Shown piece by piece: positions 11,346 through 22,259 of a DNA stretch of 64,000 bases. The notes under the pieces were generated by a model. That model was not told the origin of the DNA. It ran no database searches and saw only the letters and a list, made by a program, of their open reading frames with translations. The DNA is taken from assembly GCF_030052815.1 (NCBI RefSeq), contig NC_079501.1, positions 99,216,190 to 99,280,189 on the forward strand, in the 5' to 3' direction. Origin of the DNA: Hevea brasiliensis (Eukaryota > Streptophyta > Magnoliopsida > Malpighiales > Euphorbiaceae). The translations under genes were made by a program, and so were the position numbers. Within the stretch, counting starts at the first letter, position 1. Each line of letters begins with the position of its first letter.

Positions 11346-13025
11346 GACCATTCGTCAATTAACACCTAATAATCCAATAGACTCAGAAATTCCTCTGGTT
11401 AATTTTGAAATCCCCATAACTGCCATTACTTCAAGTGATTCTGAGGAAGACCTTACAGAAGAAAGCAATGAAAAGGATGAACCCTCCCTAGTGCCTTGTG
11501 GAGACAAAATGCACACCATAAATTTAGGCACAGAAGAAGTAAAAAGGGAACTTAAGGTAGTGGAAAGTGAAGAATTGGGAGATATGATCAGTCTGCTTAA
11601 AGAATTCCTCGACGTATTTTCCTGGAGCTATGATGATATGGTGGGTTTGGACCCTCAGATAGTGACACACAAAATTCCCCTAATTCCGGGGACAGTCCCG
11701 GTAAAGCAGAAGTTAAGGAGAATGAATCCCGACACACTGCTCAAAGTTCGGGATGAAGTCAAGAAACAGTATGACGCTGGGTTCCTGGAAGTGGTCAAAT
11801 ATCCCCAATGGGTGGCTAACGTTGTCCCGGTAATGAAGAAGGACGGGAGAGTCAGGGTGTGTGTTGACTACAGGGATCTTAATAAAGCAAGTCTAAAAGA
11901 TGATTTCCCTCTCCCCCACATTGATGTGTTAGTAGACAATGCTACAGGATTGGGCAGGTGCTCATGCATTGATGGGGCATCTTGGTACAATCAAATCCCA
12001 ATGGATGAGGAAGACAAAGAAAAAACCGCTTTTATCACTCAATGGGGAGTATTTTGCTATCGGGTCATGCCCTTCGGGCTGAAGAATGCTGGTGCCACCT
12101 ATCAGCGCGCTATGGTCACATTATTCCACGATATGATGCATAAAGAGGTGGAAGTGTATGTGGATGATATGATCATTAAATCCAGGGGAAAGGAAAGCCA
12201 CGTACAGGTGATGAGGAGGGTATTCGAAAGGCTCAGGAAATACCAGTTGAAACTGAACCCTGCCAAATGCATATTCGGAGCTAGATCGGGAAAGTTGTTG
12301 GGATTTATAGTAAGCGAGAGGGAAATAGAGGTTGATCCAGACAAGGTTCGAGCTATTCAAGAAATGCCATCCCCAAAAACAGAAAGGGAGGTGCGCAGTT
12401 TCCTGGGAAAGTTGAACTACATTTCGAGATTTATTTCTAATCTCACTGCCAAGGCTGAGCCTATTTTCAGACTACTCCGGAAGAATAATTCCACCCAATG
12501 GGATTCAGTTTGTCAGGAGGCTTTTGAGAAAATTAAGCAATACTTGACCAGCCCACCAGTATTGGTTCCACCGGTGGCAGGGAGGCCTCTTATCCTGTAT
12601 ATGGCGGTCCAACAGAACTCGATGGGGTGCGTTTTGGGACAACATGATGATACCGGCCGAAAGGAGAGGGCTATTTATTACTTGAGCAAGAAGTTCAATG
12701 ATTGTGAGTCAAGGTACTCTTTCTTAGAAAAGACTTGCTGCGCGTTAGCTTGGACAGCAAATCGCCTCAAGCACTACATGCTGAATCACAAGACATGGCT
12801 CATCTCCAGGATGGATCCTATCAAATATGTATTTGAAAGCCCATTCGTGCCAGGAAGGATAGCTAAATGGCAGGTCATACTCTCCCAATATGACATAGTC
12901 TATATGACCCGGAAAGCGGTGAAAGGTAGCGTGATCGCTGACCTCCTAGCAGAAAATCCTATTCAGGATTATGAAGCTCTGGATTTTGAGTTCCCTGATG
13001 AGCATATTAATGAAGTAGATTGCGA
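11346..13025 (+). CDS. pol: Element B reverse transcriptase and degenerate Ty3-type RNase H
   Basis: An open frame from the splice acceptor to 13095. RT motifs: VCVDYRDLNKASLKDDFPLP near 11860, SWYNQIPMDEEDKEKTAF near 11980, MPFGLKNAGATYQRAM near 12068, and the catalytic YVDDMII near 12157. Thumb motif SFLGKLNYISRFI is near 12400. The attached RNase H reads LYMAVQQNSMGCVL near 12595, where Ty3-type enzymes, including A and D here, have a catalytic Asp (YCDAS, YSDAS). That residue is Ala, while the later Glu and Asp remain. Loss of the first Asp in this domain fits the Tat pattern in which a second RNase H takes over. No internal stop occurs in this part. Confidence 0.93.
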
Positions 13026-13440
13026 ACAAGAGGGGCCAACCGATGTATGGGAAATGTATTTCGACGGAGCTGTCAATTTGTCCGGTAATGGAATTTGAGC
13101 TGTATTGATATCCCCAGATGGAAAACACTTCCCGATAGCTGTCAAGTTGAGGTTTGACTGCACCAACAACGTCGCAGAATATGAAGCTTGTGTGAGGGGT
13201 CTACAGGCTGCAATCAAAATGAAAATCAGGAAGTTGGAGGTATATGGAGACTCAGCCCTGATTATATACCAAGTCAAGGGAGAATGGCAAACCAAGGACC
13301 CCAAGCTAATCCCATATCAGAAATACTTACTGGAGCTGATTAAGAAATTCGAAGAGATCTCTTTCACTCACCTTAGTAGAGACAAGAATCAATTTGCTGA
13401 TGCTTTAGCTACTCTAGCCGTTATGGCTCAAATCGAAGAA
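13026..13440 (+). pseudogene. pol: Element B second, archaeal-type RNase H (aRNH) with in-frame TGA
   Basis: A second RNase H downstream of the first, a feature of the Tat lineage. The four acidic catalytic positions are visible: Asp in MYFDGAVN (about 13056), Glu in NVAEYEACV (about 13170), Asp in YGDSALI (about 13243), Asp in NQFADALA (about 13390). A TGA at 13096-13098, at the conserved Gly after GNGI (GGA to TGA by one base), interrupts it and separates RT from integrase. The domain would hydrolyse RNA in RNA/DNA hybrids, replacing the degenerate upstream RNase H. Confidence 0.88.
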
Positions 13441-14770
13441 GGCAAGATGGCTCAGATATTGAAGATTAAGGCGAGGAATGAGCCAGCTTATTGCTTCATG
13501 ATTGAGGAAGAACCCGACGGTAAACCTTGGTATCATGACATCCTGGTCTACTGCAGAACCAGAGAATTCCCGTCAGGGGCAAACCGAAACGAAAAGAGGA
13601 TGCTTCGGAGATTAGCATTGGGATACTTCCCCAGTGGTGAAACCCTATACAAGAGAGGGTCCAACGGTGAACTGTTGAGATGTGTGGATGCAAAAGAGGC
13701 GAAGAAAATCCTTTTTGAGACTCATGAAGGAAATTGTGCAACCCATGCCAATGGGCACATGATGGCTAAGCAAATCATGCGACGTGGGTATTTTTGGACC
13801 ACAATGGAAAAAGATTGCATCGAGTATTTCCGAAAATGCCATAAGTGTCAAATCTATGCAGATCCGATAAATGTGCCGCCTCACAAATTGTTCAACCTCA
13901 CCTCGCCATGGCCTTTCACAATGTGGGGCATCGATGTGATTGGTCCCATTAACCCAAAGGCTTCCAATGGGCACAGATTTATCCTAGTAGCAATCGACTA
14001 TTTTTCTAAGTGGGTCGAAGCCACGTCATACGCCCATATCACGCAGAACACGTTTCTCAAATTCCTCAGAAATAATATCATCTGCCGGCATGGCCTCCCT
14101 AATGAAATCGTCACTGATAACGCTAAGAATCTGAATGGTCCAAGGATTCAGAAATTGTGTGATCAATACAAAATTCGACACCTCAATTCCTCCCCATACC
14201 GTCCCCAGATGAATGGAGCGGTGGAAGCTGCAAACAAAAACCTCAAGAGGATAATCCGGAAAATAATGGTCACGTATAGGGATTGGCATGATATGCTTCC
14301 TTACGCTCTCCACGCATCTGGGACTTACGCAGAACCTCAACCGGGCAACTCCATACTCACGGTTTTGGGATGGAAGCGGTATCACCTATTGAAGTTGAAA
14401 TTCCTTCCTAAGGATTACGAAGGAATCGAGGGATTGATGAGTCGAGAATGGATCGATCAAGGTTGGATCGATTAAACTTGCTAGATGAGAAAAGGTTAGC
14501 GGCGACATGTCATGGGCGATTATACGGATGAGGATGGCTAGAGCATTTGATAAATGCGTTCGCCCACGCGAATTCCAACCCGGGGACCTAGTTCTGAAGA
14601 AAGTGCTGCCGAATCAAAACGATCCCCTGGGCAAATGGTCACCAACCTACGAGGGACCCTATGTGGTTAAAAAGGCATTTTCTGGAGGAGCCTTGATCTT
14701 GACCCACATGGACGGAGAAGAGTTTCTGAGACCTGTGAATGCTGACACCGTCAAGAAATACTATGCCTAA
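13441..14770 (+). pseudogene. pol: Element B integrase, frameshifted near its C-terminus
   Basis: In frame with the aRNH. Contains the zinc-binding HHCC module (THEGNCATHANGHM near 13722, CHKCQIYA near 13840) and the catalytic core: Asp in MWGIDVIGP near 13922, Asp in VTDNAKNL near 14113, and Glu in NGAVEAANKNLK near 14213. All three catalytic residues are present. After LPYALHASGTY (about 14300) the frame breaks at least twice between 14310 and 14380, where conserved residues ATPYS and GMEAV lie in successive frames. The original frame ends at 14473-14475. The C-terminal part (VRPREFQPGDLVLKK, YEGPYVVKKAFSGGAL) is open from 14507 to the stop at 14768-14770. Confidence 0.9.
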
Positions 14771-14789
14771 AAAAAAAAAGAGGTAGGAG

Positions 14790-15410
14790 CGAAAACCCGA
14801 AAGGGCACTCCTAGCAAAATGTGTGATAGAAGGCGAAAACCCCGAAGGGGCACTTTCTGTAAAATGAGTGAAGGATGAAAACCCAAAAGGGCATCCTGAA
14901 AAAGTGAGTTATCAAAAAAAAAAAAAAAACTAGGGGTGAAAACCCGAAAGGGCATCCCGAGAACAAAAAGGGAGAAATAAGGAATGGGGGGCATGAAACC
15001 AGGATGAAGAGGAAACTGTCACGGCATGAGGCTTCAGAGAACTTGAAATAATGGCAGTTAAGGGATTTCAAAATCAGCCACAAGGAATATGTGAGAGCTA
15101 TCCTTGTACCCTTTTTCTTTGAAACTTCTTCTTTGTTTTTATTAAAACCGTAATAAAATCACACTTCATTCCCCATGTTTCTATCTTTCCCTTATATTTA
15201 TCTTTCTGCAATCTCGTTATTTAATGTGCTATTTAAATCAGTTAAAATTTTTGCCATAAGATTAAGATTTGACAATTGATAACCTCACGTACTTTACTAT
15301 GAGATTTGCAGGGAATGACCTAAAAAAAAAAAAAAAAACTAGAGGTGAAAACCCGGAAGGGCACTTCTAGTCATATAGACGAAGGGGAAGTAAAAACCCG
15401 CAAGGGCGCT
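14790..15410 (+). repeat. Interspersed gaaaaccc-gaaa-gggca motif in B 3' UTR (6 copies)
   Basis: Copies at about 14791, 14834, 14877, 14938, 15347 and 15392. Each has a CCC/GGG (or CCCC/GGGG) stem around a short A-rich loop, often GAAA, and several follow A-runs. Spacing is about 43-60 bp in the first cluster. No coding function is apparent. Confidence 0.85.
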
Positions 15411-15566
15411 TTTCGGGAGAAAGAAAAAAGGGGCATTTGAAGAAATGGGGTCATAGGTTAAGTCTTGCAACTCATCCTCCATTCATCATTGGTCTTCGGG
15501 ATTCTGTTAAGTACACTTCATTGGGGAAGAACTGCTCGTGTCCGGATTAGGCTTGCTTTGTAAGTG

Positions 15567-16850
15567 CAATTTAAATTTCCTGTTATCAACCTCTGGTTCC
15601 TTGATCTAAGTTGATTTTAATTTCCTGCAATTTAAATTTCCTGTTATCAACCTCTGGTTCCTTGATCTAAGTTGATTTTAATTTCCTGCAATTTAAATTT
15701 CCTGTTATCAACCTCTGGTTCCTTGATCTAAGTTGATTTTAATTTCCTGCAATTTACATTTCCTGTTATCAACCTCTGGTTCCTTGATCTAAGTTGATTT
15801 TAATTTCCTGCAATTTACATTTCCTGTTATCAACCTCTGGTTCCTTGATCTAAGTTGATTTTAATTTCCTGCAATTTAAATTTTCTGTTATCAACCTCTG
15901 GTTCCTTGATCTAAGTTGATTTTAATTTCCTGCCAATTTTAATTTCCTGCAATTTACATTTCCTGTTATTAACCTCTGGTTCCTTGATCTAAGTTGATTT
16001 TAATTTCCTGCCAATTTTAATTTCCTGCAATTTAAATTTCCTGTTATCAACCTCTGGTTCCTTGATCTAAGTTGATTTTAATTTCCTGCAATTTAAATTT
16101 CTTGTTATCAACCTCTGGTTCCTTGATCTAAGTTGATTTTAATTTTCTGCAATTTAAATTTCCTGTTATCAATCTCTGGTTCCTTGATCTAAGTTGATTT
16201 CCTGTTATCAACCTCTGGTTCCTTGATCTAAGTTGATTTTAATTTCCTACAATTTACATTTCCTGTTATCAACCTCTGGTTCCTTGATCTAAGTTGATTT
16301 CCTGTTATCAACCTCTGGTTCCTTGATCTAAGTTGATTTTAATTTTCTGCAATTTAAATTTCCTGTTATCAATCTCTGGTTCCTTGATCTAAGTTGATTT
16401 CCTGTTATCAACCTCTGGTTCCTTGATCTAAGTTGATTTTAATTTCCTACAATTTACATTTCCTGTTATCAACCTCTGGTTCCTTGATCTAAGTTGATTT
16501 CCTGTTATCAACCTCTGGTTCCTTGATCTAAGTTGATTTTAATTTCCTGCAATTTACATTTCCTGTTATCAACCTCTGGTTTCTTGATCTAAGTTGATTT
16601 TAATTTCCTACAATTTAAATTTCCTGTTATCAACCTCTGGTTCCTTGATCTAAGTTGATTTTAATTTCCTGCCAATTTTAATTTCCTGCAATTTAAATTT
16701 CCTGTTATCAACCTCTGGTTCCTTGATCTAAGTTGATTTTAATTTCCTGCAATTTAAATTTTCTGTTATCAACCTCTGGTTCCTTGATCTAAGTTGATTT
16801 TAATTACCTGCAATTTACATCAACCTCTGGTTCTTTGATCCAAGTTGATT
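15567..16850 (+). repeat. 61-bp tandem array in B 3' UTR (about 22 units)
   Basis: Units contain ttatcaacctctggttcc, ttgatctaagttgatttt and aatttcctgcaattta. Most are 61 bp; between 16141 and 16540 shortened ~41-bp units alternate with ~59-bp ones. A 200-bp block is duplicated there by eye without change (16141-16340 and 16341-16540). Hypervariable tandem repeats between pol and the 3' LTR are characteristic of Tat/Ogre elements. Confidence 0.95.
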
Positions 16851-16997
16851 TTAGTTCAACTTCTGTTGCCAGTTTTTAGGTCACCAACTTAAGTGTGCCT
16901 TAGCTCCCTAACTTCGAACACTTAATCGTCCAAAATATGAGTCTGAATCTTTACATAATTCCTACATGGGAAATTTTCCCTTTAATAGAAATTATGT

Positions 16998-17008
16998 AAA
17001 GAGGGGCA
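16998..17008 (+). other. Polypurine tract of element B
   Basis: AAAGAGGGGCA lies two bases before the 3' LTR start at 17011. It is the expected primer for plus-strand synthesis. Confidence 0.85.
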
Positions 17009-17599
17009 GCTGTTGACACCATATTTTGGCCGATCCCCAAAATCAATAAAACTTTGAAACCGACCCCCAGTACTAAGTCTCCCTATGACAGCTAATCACA
17101 TTTCCGATCCCTCTTTGATAGACAGTCACATTTCCGATCTCTCCTCAAAGAATTGAATCAATGCTAAGTCCTCACATCAGTCAAAGCCTTACCAGTCTAT
17201 TAGATCGCTCACCGATCTCTCAAACCCATTGTCGAATCTCCGGACCAATCAAGTATATTCCTGATCTCTGTTGGCAAACGAAAAAAACTGACAATAGATC
17301 TCTTCTTACTAGTTTTATTGCCGATCTCTCTTTCAAAAGTTTAAGAATGATTAAAGGTTCCATACCGGTTTAATGATGACCCCGATCCTAAGTGTTTAAG
17401 CCGATTTTGACCAAGTCCCGTTTACCGATCTCATGCTCACTGTGTTTTCCGATCTCTCACACTTAGGTTAATAATCATTTTCATTTATTTCAACATACTC
17501 AGACAATTAAGTGTTTAATATTTAGAAATTTTCCGATCATAACCATTCATCGAACAAAAAGGGCATTCCACTTCATTTCATTTCAAAAATTTGTACAAG

Positions 17600-19460
17600 T
17601 CATTCGGCTGGGGGATCACCCCCAGCCTGATCTACATTTTGCTCATTTTCTCTCTCATCCTCGGCCTCCTCTTCGCTTTCCTCCTCGCCTCCGGGAGCCA
17701 GGTCGGCCATCCAAGAAAAGTCCTCCTCTGGGTAACGCTTCTGGAGCTCGGCCAAGAGATCCTTGTGAGCATTCACATAAGCACCGGCTATTCCTGTCAC
17801 CATCTCTTCATCTTTTGCCTTAAGCTCCTCAGCAAGGTGAGCGACCTGAGCAGCTTCGTTGGCCCGGAGCGCCTGGACTTCTCTAAGGGCATGATCCCTT
17901 TCAGCTAGAACATGAGTCTGTTCGGCCAGCTTATCCTCATAGTACTTCATGCGCCCCTCAATTTGAGATATGTAATCCTGAGCAGATGAGAGTTGGGATC
18001 AGAGGGATGCCACTTCTTGACTCTTCTTCTCGACCTCCTTACCTAGGCGGTGTGCCTTTTCCCGGACTACGTGCTGGTTCACCAGGCACTCTACATTCAA
18101 ACTCATGGATCGGGTCAGGATGTCGTCGAGATTGTCCGGAGACAGTCTGTCCCAATCCTCCCGAAGGCAGATGGAAGACCCCAAGACTTTGGCAAAATCG
18201 AGGTTCTCCCGAACAGTCCGGTTGTTCTCCAGGGAAGCAATCAGCACTTGAGCGCCACGAGAAGGGGGCCTCACAGGAGGTCGAGAATGACCCCCTTCTG
18301 TGCTTGGAGCAACTGGAGGAGGTGGACGCGGCTCTTCTCGTTGAGGAGGAGATAGGACAGCTTCTGCGATCGGCGGTCCCGAAGGTCAGGGCGAGCCTCC
18401 TTGCGTCTCCCCAGGTTCATGGCCGGGTGTTTGAAGCAATGCCGAACGCTTCATCTCTTTCACCTTCCAGGAAATCTCTTTTTCTTTCTTCCGCTTCCTG
18501 GAACCCTCACCACCCGCCATACCTGCACAAAGAAGAGGTCAGTGAGATCGCTAAGGTCCTGAGATCTGAGATGTAGAAAATACCAATGCCGAGGTCAGAG
18601 AGCGGAAGTTCGCGATCTTGGCCGGTGATCAGCTGTATGGTCCAATGGTGCAGCTCGGCAGTCACCGCATCTAAACAGGAGAACTTCTGAGTGGCAGCCT
18701 GATTCTTCAGTTCCATCACTATTAGGCTTTCCTCCTTGTTCAGGGTAATACGCTTCGGAATCAAGGGCCCCTGGTGCCACCAGCTACGGGGGAAGTCCTC
18801 AAAGCAGGTCGGATTTTTGCTCCTCAGAATGAAGAAGCGGTTCTTCCAATTCTTAAGGGAGGAAGGCAGATCGATAAAGAGCCCACAATGAGGCTTCACC
18901 TGAAAAAACCAGTGCTCATCGTCCTTTCGACGAGTTAGCCTGTGCAGTTCGGCGAACACCTTAGCCGTAGGACTGATTCCCTTAGCTCGGCACAGGCCTT
19001 GGAAGGCTACTAGGATCCGCCATGAGTTAGGGTGAACTTGAGCAATGCATACTCGGTGAAATTTTAGGACCTCCTTGAAGAAGTCATCCAGAGGGAACCG
19101 AAGACCGGCCTTTAACTGTTCCTCGTATACCATAACCATGTCATTCTCTTCAAAGAAGTGATCGGCTCGATGATCGCCGTGACACCGGATAAGTTCGTAC
19201 GAATCAGGACGAATATTGTACTCCTGGCTGAACGATTGCAGATCGGATTCTTGCAAGATCGATGGCAGCTCGTCCATAGGAAGATTCTCCCTTCTTGAAG
19301 AAAGTGCATGCCTTGATGGTGCGATCCGCCCCCGAGCTGGAACAGAGACCCTAGGAGGTTCTGGTTGTGCGCTCAGCCCGACCACATTTTCTTCATCAGA
19401 CGACCACGAGAACTGAATGGAAGGAGGGCTCGTCGCTCTCTGACCTTCGGTGCCGCTCAT
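17600..19460 (-). pseudogene. Antisense two-exon gene in B U3: PF04195-like domain plus coiled coil, 599 codons with two TGAs
   Basis: Minus strand. ATG at 19460 (MSGTEGQRA). Exon 1 is 19460-18584, intron 18523-18583 (GTATTT to TGCAG, phase 1, 61 nt), exon 2 is 18522-17600. The spliced length is exactly 600 codons including the stop. Residues about 110-230 fit the PF04195 'putative gypsy type transposon' domain (LRFPLDDFFKEVL, VHPNSWRILVAF, WFFQVKPH, NWKNRFFILRS). The end is an Ala/Glu-rich coiled coil with an acidic tail. TGA codons at 18386-18388 and 17999-18001 interrupt exon 2. Element C has CAA and CGA at these sites, so the ancestral frame was probably open. A TATA box lies 165 bp upstream. 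Antisense ORFs are known in Tat elements, usually between pol and the 3' LTR; here it is within U3. Biochemical role unknown. Confidence 0.85.
18523..18583 (-). other. Intron of the antisense U3 gene (61 nt)
   Basis: On the minus strand it begins GTATTTTC and ends TTTGTGCAG. Removal keeps the frame and gives a 600-codon gene. The intron is base-for-base identical to 50513-50573 in element C. Confidence 0.8.
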
Positions 19461-19617
19461 TTTCAAAGGAAATAAAGAATTTAAACTAAAAAGAAGATCA
19501 AAGCCCTTACCGGAGTCTGATCGACGTCGGAAGAACTTGAGAAAACGAGAGAACTTTGAAGTTGTGAGCAAGAGACTGAAAATGACATACAGGAGCAAAC
19601 GGCTAACCCTTTACCCC

Positions 19618-19625
19618 TATTTATA
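19618..19625 (-). promoter_or_regulatory. TATA box of the antisense U3 gene (element B)
   Basis: TATAAATA on the minus strand, 165 bp before the antisense ATG. The same motif, same spacing and the neighbouring GAGCATTTAATGCTC palindrome recur in element C at 62756-62763. It points away from the sense TATA at 20425, about 800 bp off. Confidence 0.7.
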
Positions 19626-20424
19626 CTCGTTCGAGCATTTAATGCTCACGATGTCCCAGGCAATGCATCGGTTAACGGGATTCACCAGCTGTTCTGACAC
19701 GTCTCTCGAACACTCCAAATTCCATAAAGAGAACGGCTAATTAGAGATTGGCATATTAAGATAAATGTTTCGAATTGCGGATCAGTTAAGGGTTGTTCAG
19801 TTAGGAACCAGATCGGATAAACATCAGAGATCGGAAAATAATCAATGCAATAATAATAAGATGATAATTGACTTTTATTTCCAAAAGATCGGATTACATC
19901 ATTTGGGCGATCTCTAGGGATCAGAATAATAGAGATCGGAAGATGGGAGATCAGTATGAGAGATCGGAATAGGAGCGTGGGAGGGATCGGAAGGCAAAAA
20001 GAATAAGACAAATCCCAAATAACCGTCGTCAGAATCAGAGCTGAGGTAGTTAAAGCGTGACAGACGAGATCTCCACATACGCCTAAGAATCGCCGCAATC
20101 TTGACAGTGCGGGGTATGTCATGTGATCTGTACATCCCAATCTCCACCGTTGATCTCACTTGTAAGGACAAACCCGGAACCCTTGGATCAAGAGAGAAGA
20201 CGACAAGACCAGCGTCTTTCGCTCTTAGCCCTCAGATCGCTCCGGACAAGAGGATTTGAGACCGTCAGATTGAAAGAGGAAAAGGACAAATATTCTGAAG
20301 AATAATCTCAGCCGTTCATCTTGGTTCTCTTTAATTCTCAAGCATCCGATCATGTCCTTCAAAATCCAGACCCTCCATCTCCCTCAAAATAAATCCTGAC
20401 CCTTCATGGGGAGCACCCGATTCC

Positions 20425-20432
20425 TATAAATA
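20425..20432 (+). promoter_or_regulatory. Sense TATA box of B 3' LTR
   Basis: TATAAATA in CCTATAAATACC, identical to 2687-2694 in the 5' LTR. From the 3' LTR it would drive read-out into element A. Confidence 0.65.
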
Positions 20433-21411
20433 CCTGCCTGAAAACTGTTCAAGGGGACGAAAAAAAAAGAAGGTTATGATAGTGGAAGAACTCTGAAACT
20501 TAATTCAGTTTGTTACTCTGCTATTTTTTTGGAGTTTTCGTAGAAAAAACTTTTGAAACTAGTTTTCTGAAGTGTTTTCTTGCAAAGGGATTCTTGAATC
20601 TAAATTTTTCATTTTCAGTTTGTTCAATATCCTGTGGCACTCCCACTTTCTGTCTTTGATATCCTCTATTTCCATTCATATTGTCTAAGCTCAACTCCAC
20701 TCAAGCTTGGTTATTTTGACCTGTTTACATTTTAACAAAGAATACTTCATTTCGAGGCAAACCATAGTCCTCCGGCTGCCAACCTGCAATCTTGTTACTT
20801 TTGCGATTCTGTAGTTAGTTCAATAGACTCGACTCCCTACAGGTCAGTGTTAATATCGCCATTTTATTAAGTCTAGTTCTCGTTTCACGTATTTCCTTTT
20901 GTTTTCTTTCTTATGCCTGTTGTTTTCTTTAAGTTCATGTCACGCTAAAAAAATACAAAGGAAAGATATGCTCTAGTTTACTCCCGTGCTGGCTAACCCA
21001 CACTTTTGTTAATCTTTATTATTTCTGAACGCAAGTCATCTAGTCCCGAGTTACGTAGAAGTAGCTAGGCAAAATGTAGGTAACTGTGTTTAAAGTGTCT
21101 CTTTTGAAAAGAGGGTCCAAATAACACGTCAGGAGAAATAGCTAAATTGAATCACTAGGCTGACGTAGAAGATAGGCCGGCATAACACCATAAGACGGAA
21201 TAAAGATCAAATCTCGGATGAGTAAAATGGAACAGATGAAATACTGGTAAGGCGACCACATGGGAGGTAGGTAAAGTTCAGTCCAGCATCCCTTATTTAG
21301 TCACAAAGTACCAATAAGTTAAAGGAAGCCTTATTACGACCCTTGGCATCTTTAAATACTAGAGCTCTTAAACTTAGGCTCTTAAAATATATAGCTGTGA
21401 TCAAGTTTCGA

Positions 21412-21850
21412 AGAGATCGGAGGAGAGTTCTTATCCAGTCTCAATTCAAAATTTTAATGAATACTTAATAGAGATCGGAGGAGAGTTCTTATCCGGTCTC
21501 AATTCAAAATTTTAATGAATACTTAATAGAGATCGGAGGAGAGTTCTTATCCGGTCTCAACTCAAAATTTTAATGAATACTTAATAGAGATCGGAGGAGA
21601 GTTCTTATCCGGTCTCAATTCAAAATTTTAATGAATACTTAATAGAGATCGAAGGAGAGTTCTTATCCGGTCTCAACTCAAAATTTTAATAAATATTGAA
21701 TAGAGATCGGAAGAGAGTTCTTATCCGGTCTCAACTCAAAATTTTAATAAATATTGAATAGAGATCGGAGGAGAGTTCTTATCCGGTCTCAACTCAGAAT
21801 TTTAATAAATATTAAAGAGTTCGGAGAAGAGTTCTTATCCGATTTTTAAA
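21412..21850 (+). repeat. 58-bp tandem array in B 3' LTR (about 8 copies)
   Basis: Same unit as 3677-4070, with copies at about 58-bp steps from 21412 and a degenerate last copy near 21818. One more copy than in the 5' LTR. Confidence 0.93.
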
Positions 21851-22254
21851 TTAAATTTTAATAAAATATTTCTTTCAAATAAAATTAACATACAACAGTA
21901 ACTCACTAAGGTTGTCTCATTTACTTATGTATCTGGGTGATCCAAATTTAGTGAAAAATTAAAATTTCCTTTTGACAAAAGGATTAACATCTCCATCCGA
22001 GCCCTCCTAACTAATTTATGAAAAACGCGAAGTTAAATCTACTTGCCTTTGTTGAGGGACGAGGTGGGGTGCCTAACACCTTCCCCACCCGTTTACGGAC
22101 CCCGAACCTAGAATCTCTGTCTTGAAGTGGTTTCATTTCAATCTATTTTCACAAATGGTTTTCTTTAGTTTCCCTCAAAACTAAGGTGGCGACTCCTCAC
22201 TCTTTCCCACTTCGGTGAGGGTTCGTTCAGACGACCGCAAAATCCCTTGCGACA

Positions 22255-22259
22255 ATATA
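22255..22259. repeat. Right TSD of element B (atata)
   Basis: Matches 706-710; the RNase H codons of element A continue at 22260. Confidence 0.95.

Larger units (their letters stand above)
711..22254 (+). mobile_element. Element B: complete Tat/Ogre-lineage Ty3/gypsy LTR retrotransposon, 21.5 kb
   Basis: Full structure: 5' LTR (711-4461), primer-binding site, ORF1, gag, protease with G-patch, intron, RT, degenerate RNase H, second archaeal-type RNase H, integrase, tandem-repeat 3' UTR, polypurine tract and 3' LTR (17011-22254), flanked by TSD atata. ORF1 upstream of gag, the pro/RT intron, the dual RNase H and the giant size are hallmarks of the Tat lineage, Ogre type. LTR copies differ by roughly 1-2% by eye outside a 1.44-kb deletion in the 5' LTR, so insertion is fairly recent. 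Several frameshifts and stops in ORF1, gag, pro, aRNH and integrase make this copy non-autonomous now. Confidence 0.95.
17011..22254 (+). repeat. 3' LTR of element B (complete, 5,244 bp)
   Basis: Begins TGTTGACACC and ends CCTTGCGACA, followed by the right TSD atata (22255-22259). It holds, in order, a CCGATC-rich stretch, the antisense two-exon gene (17600-19460, minus), its TATA (19618), a GATCGG-rich stretch, the sense TATA (20425), and the 58-bp array (21412-21850). U3 is therefore about 3.4 kb. This is among the longest LTRs I would expect for a plant element. Confidence 0.95.

Noticed and set aside
15567..16850. CRISPR-like array
   Set aside because: Units are continuous direct repeats with no unique spacers, within a plant retrotransposon 3' UTR.
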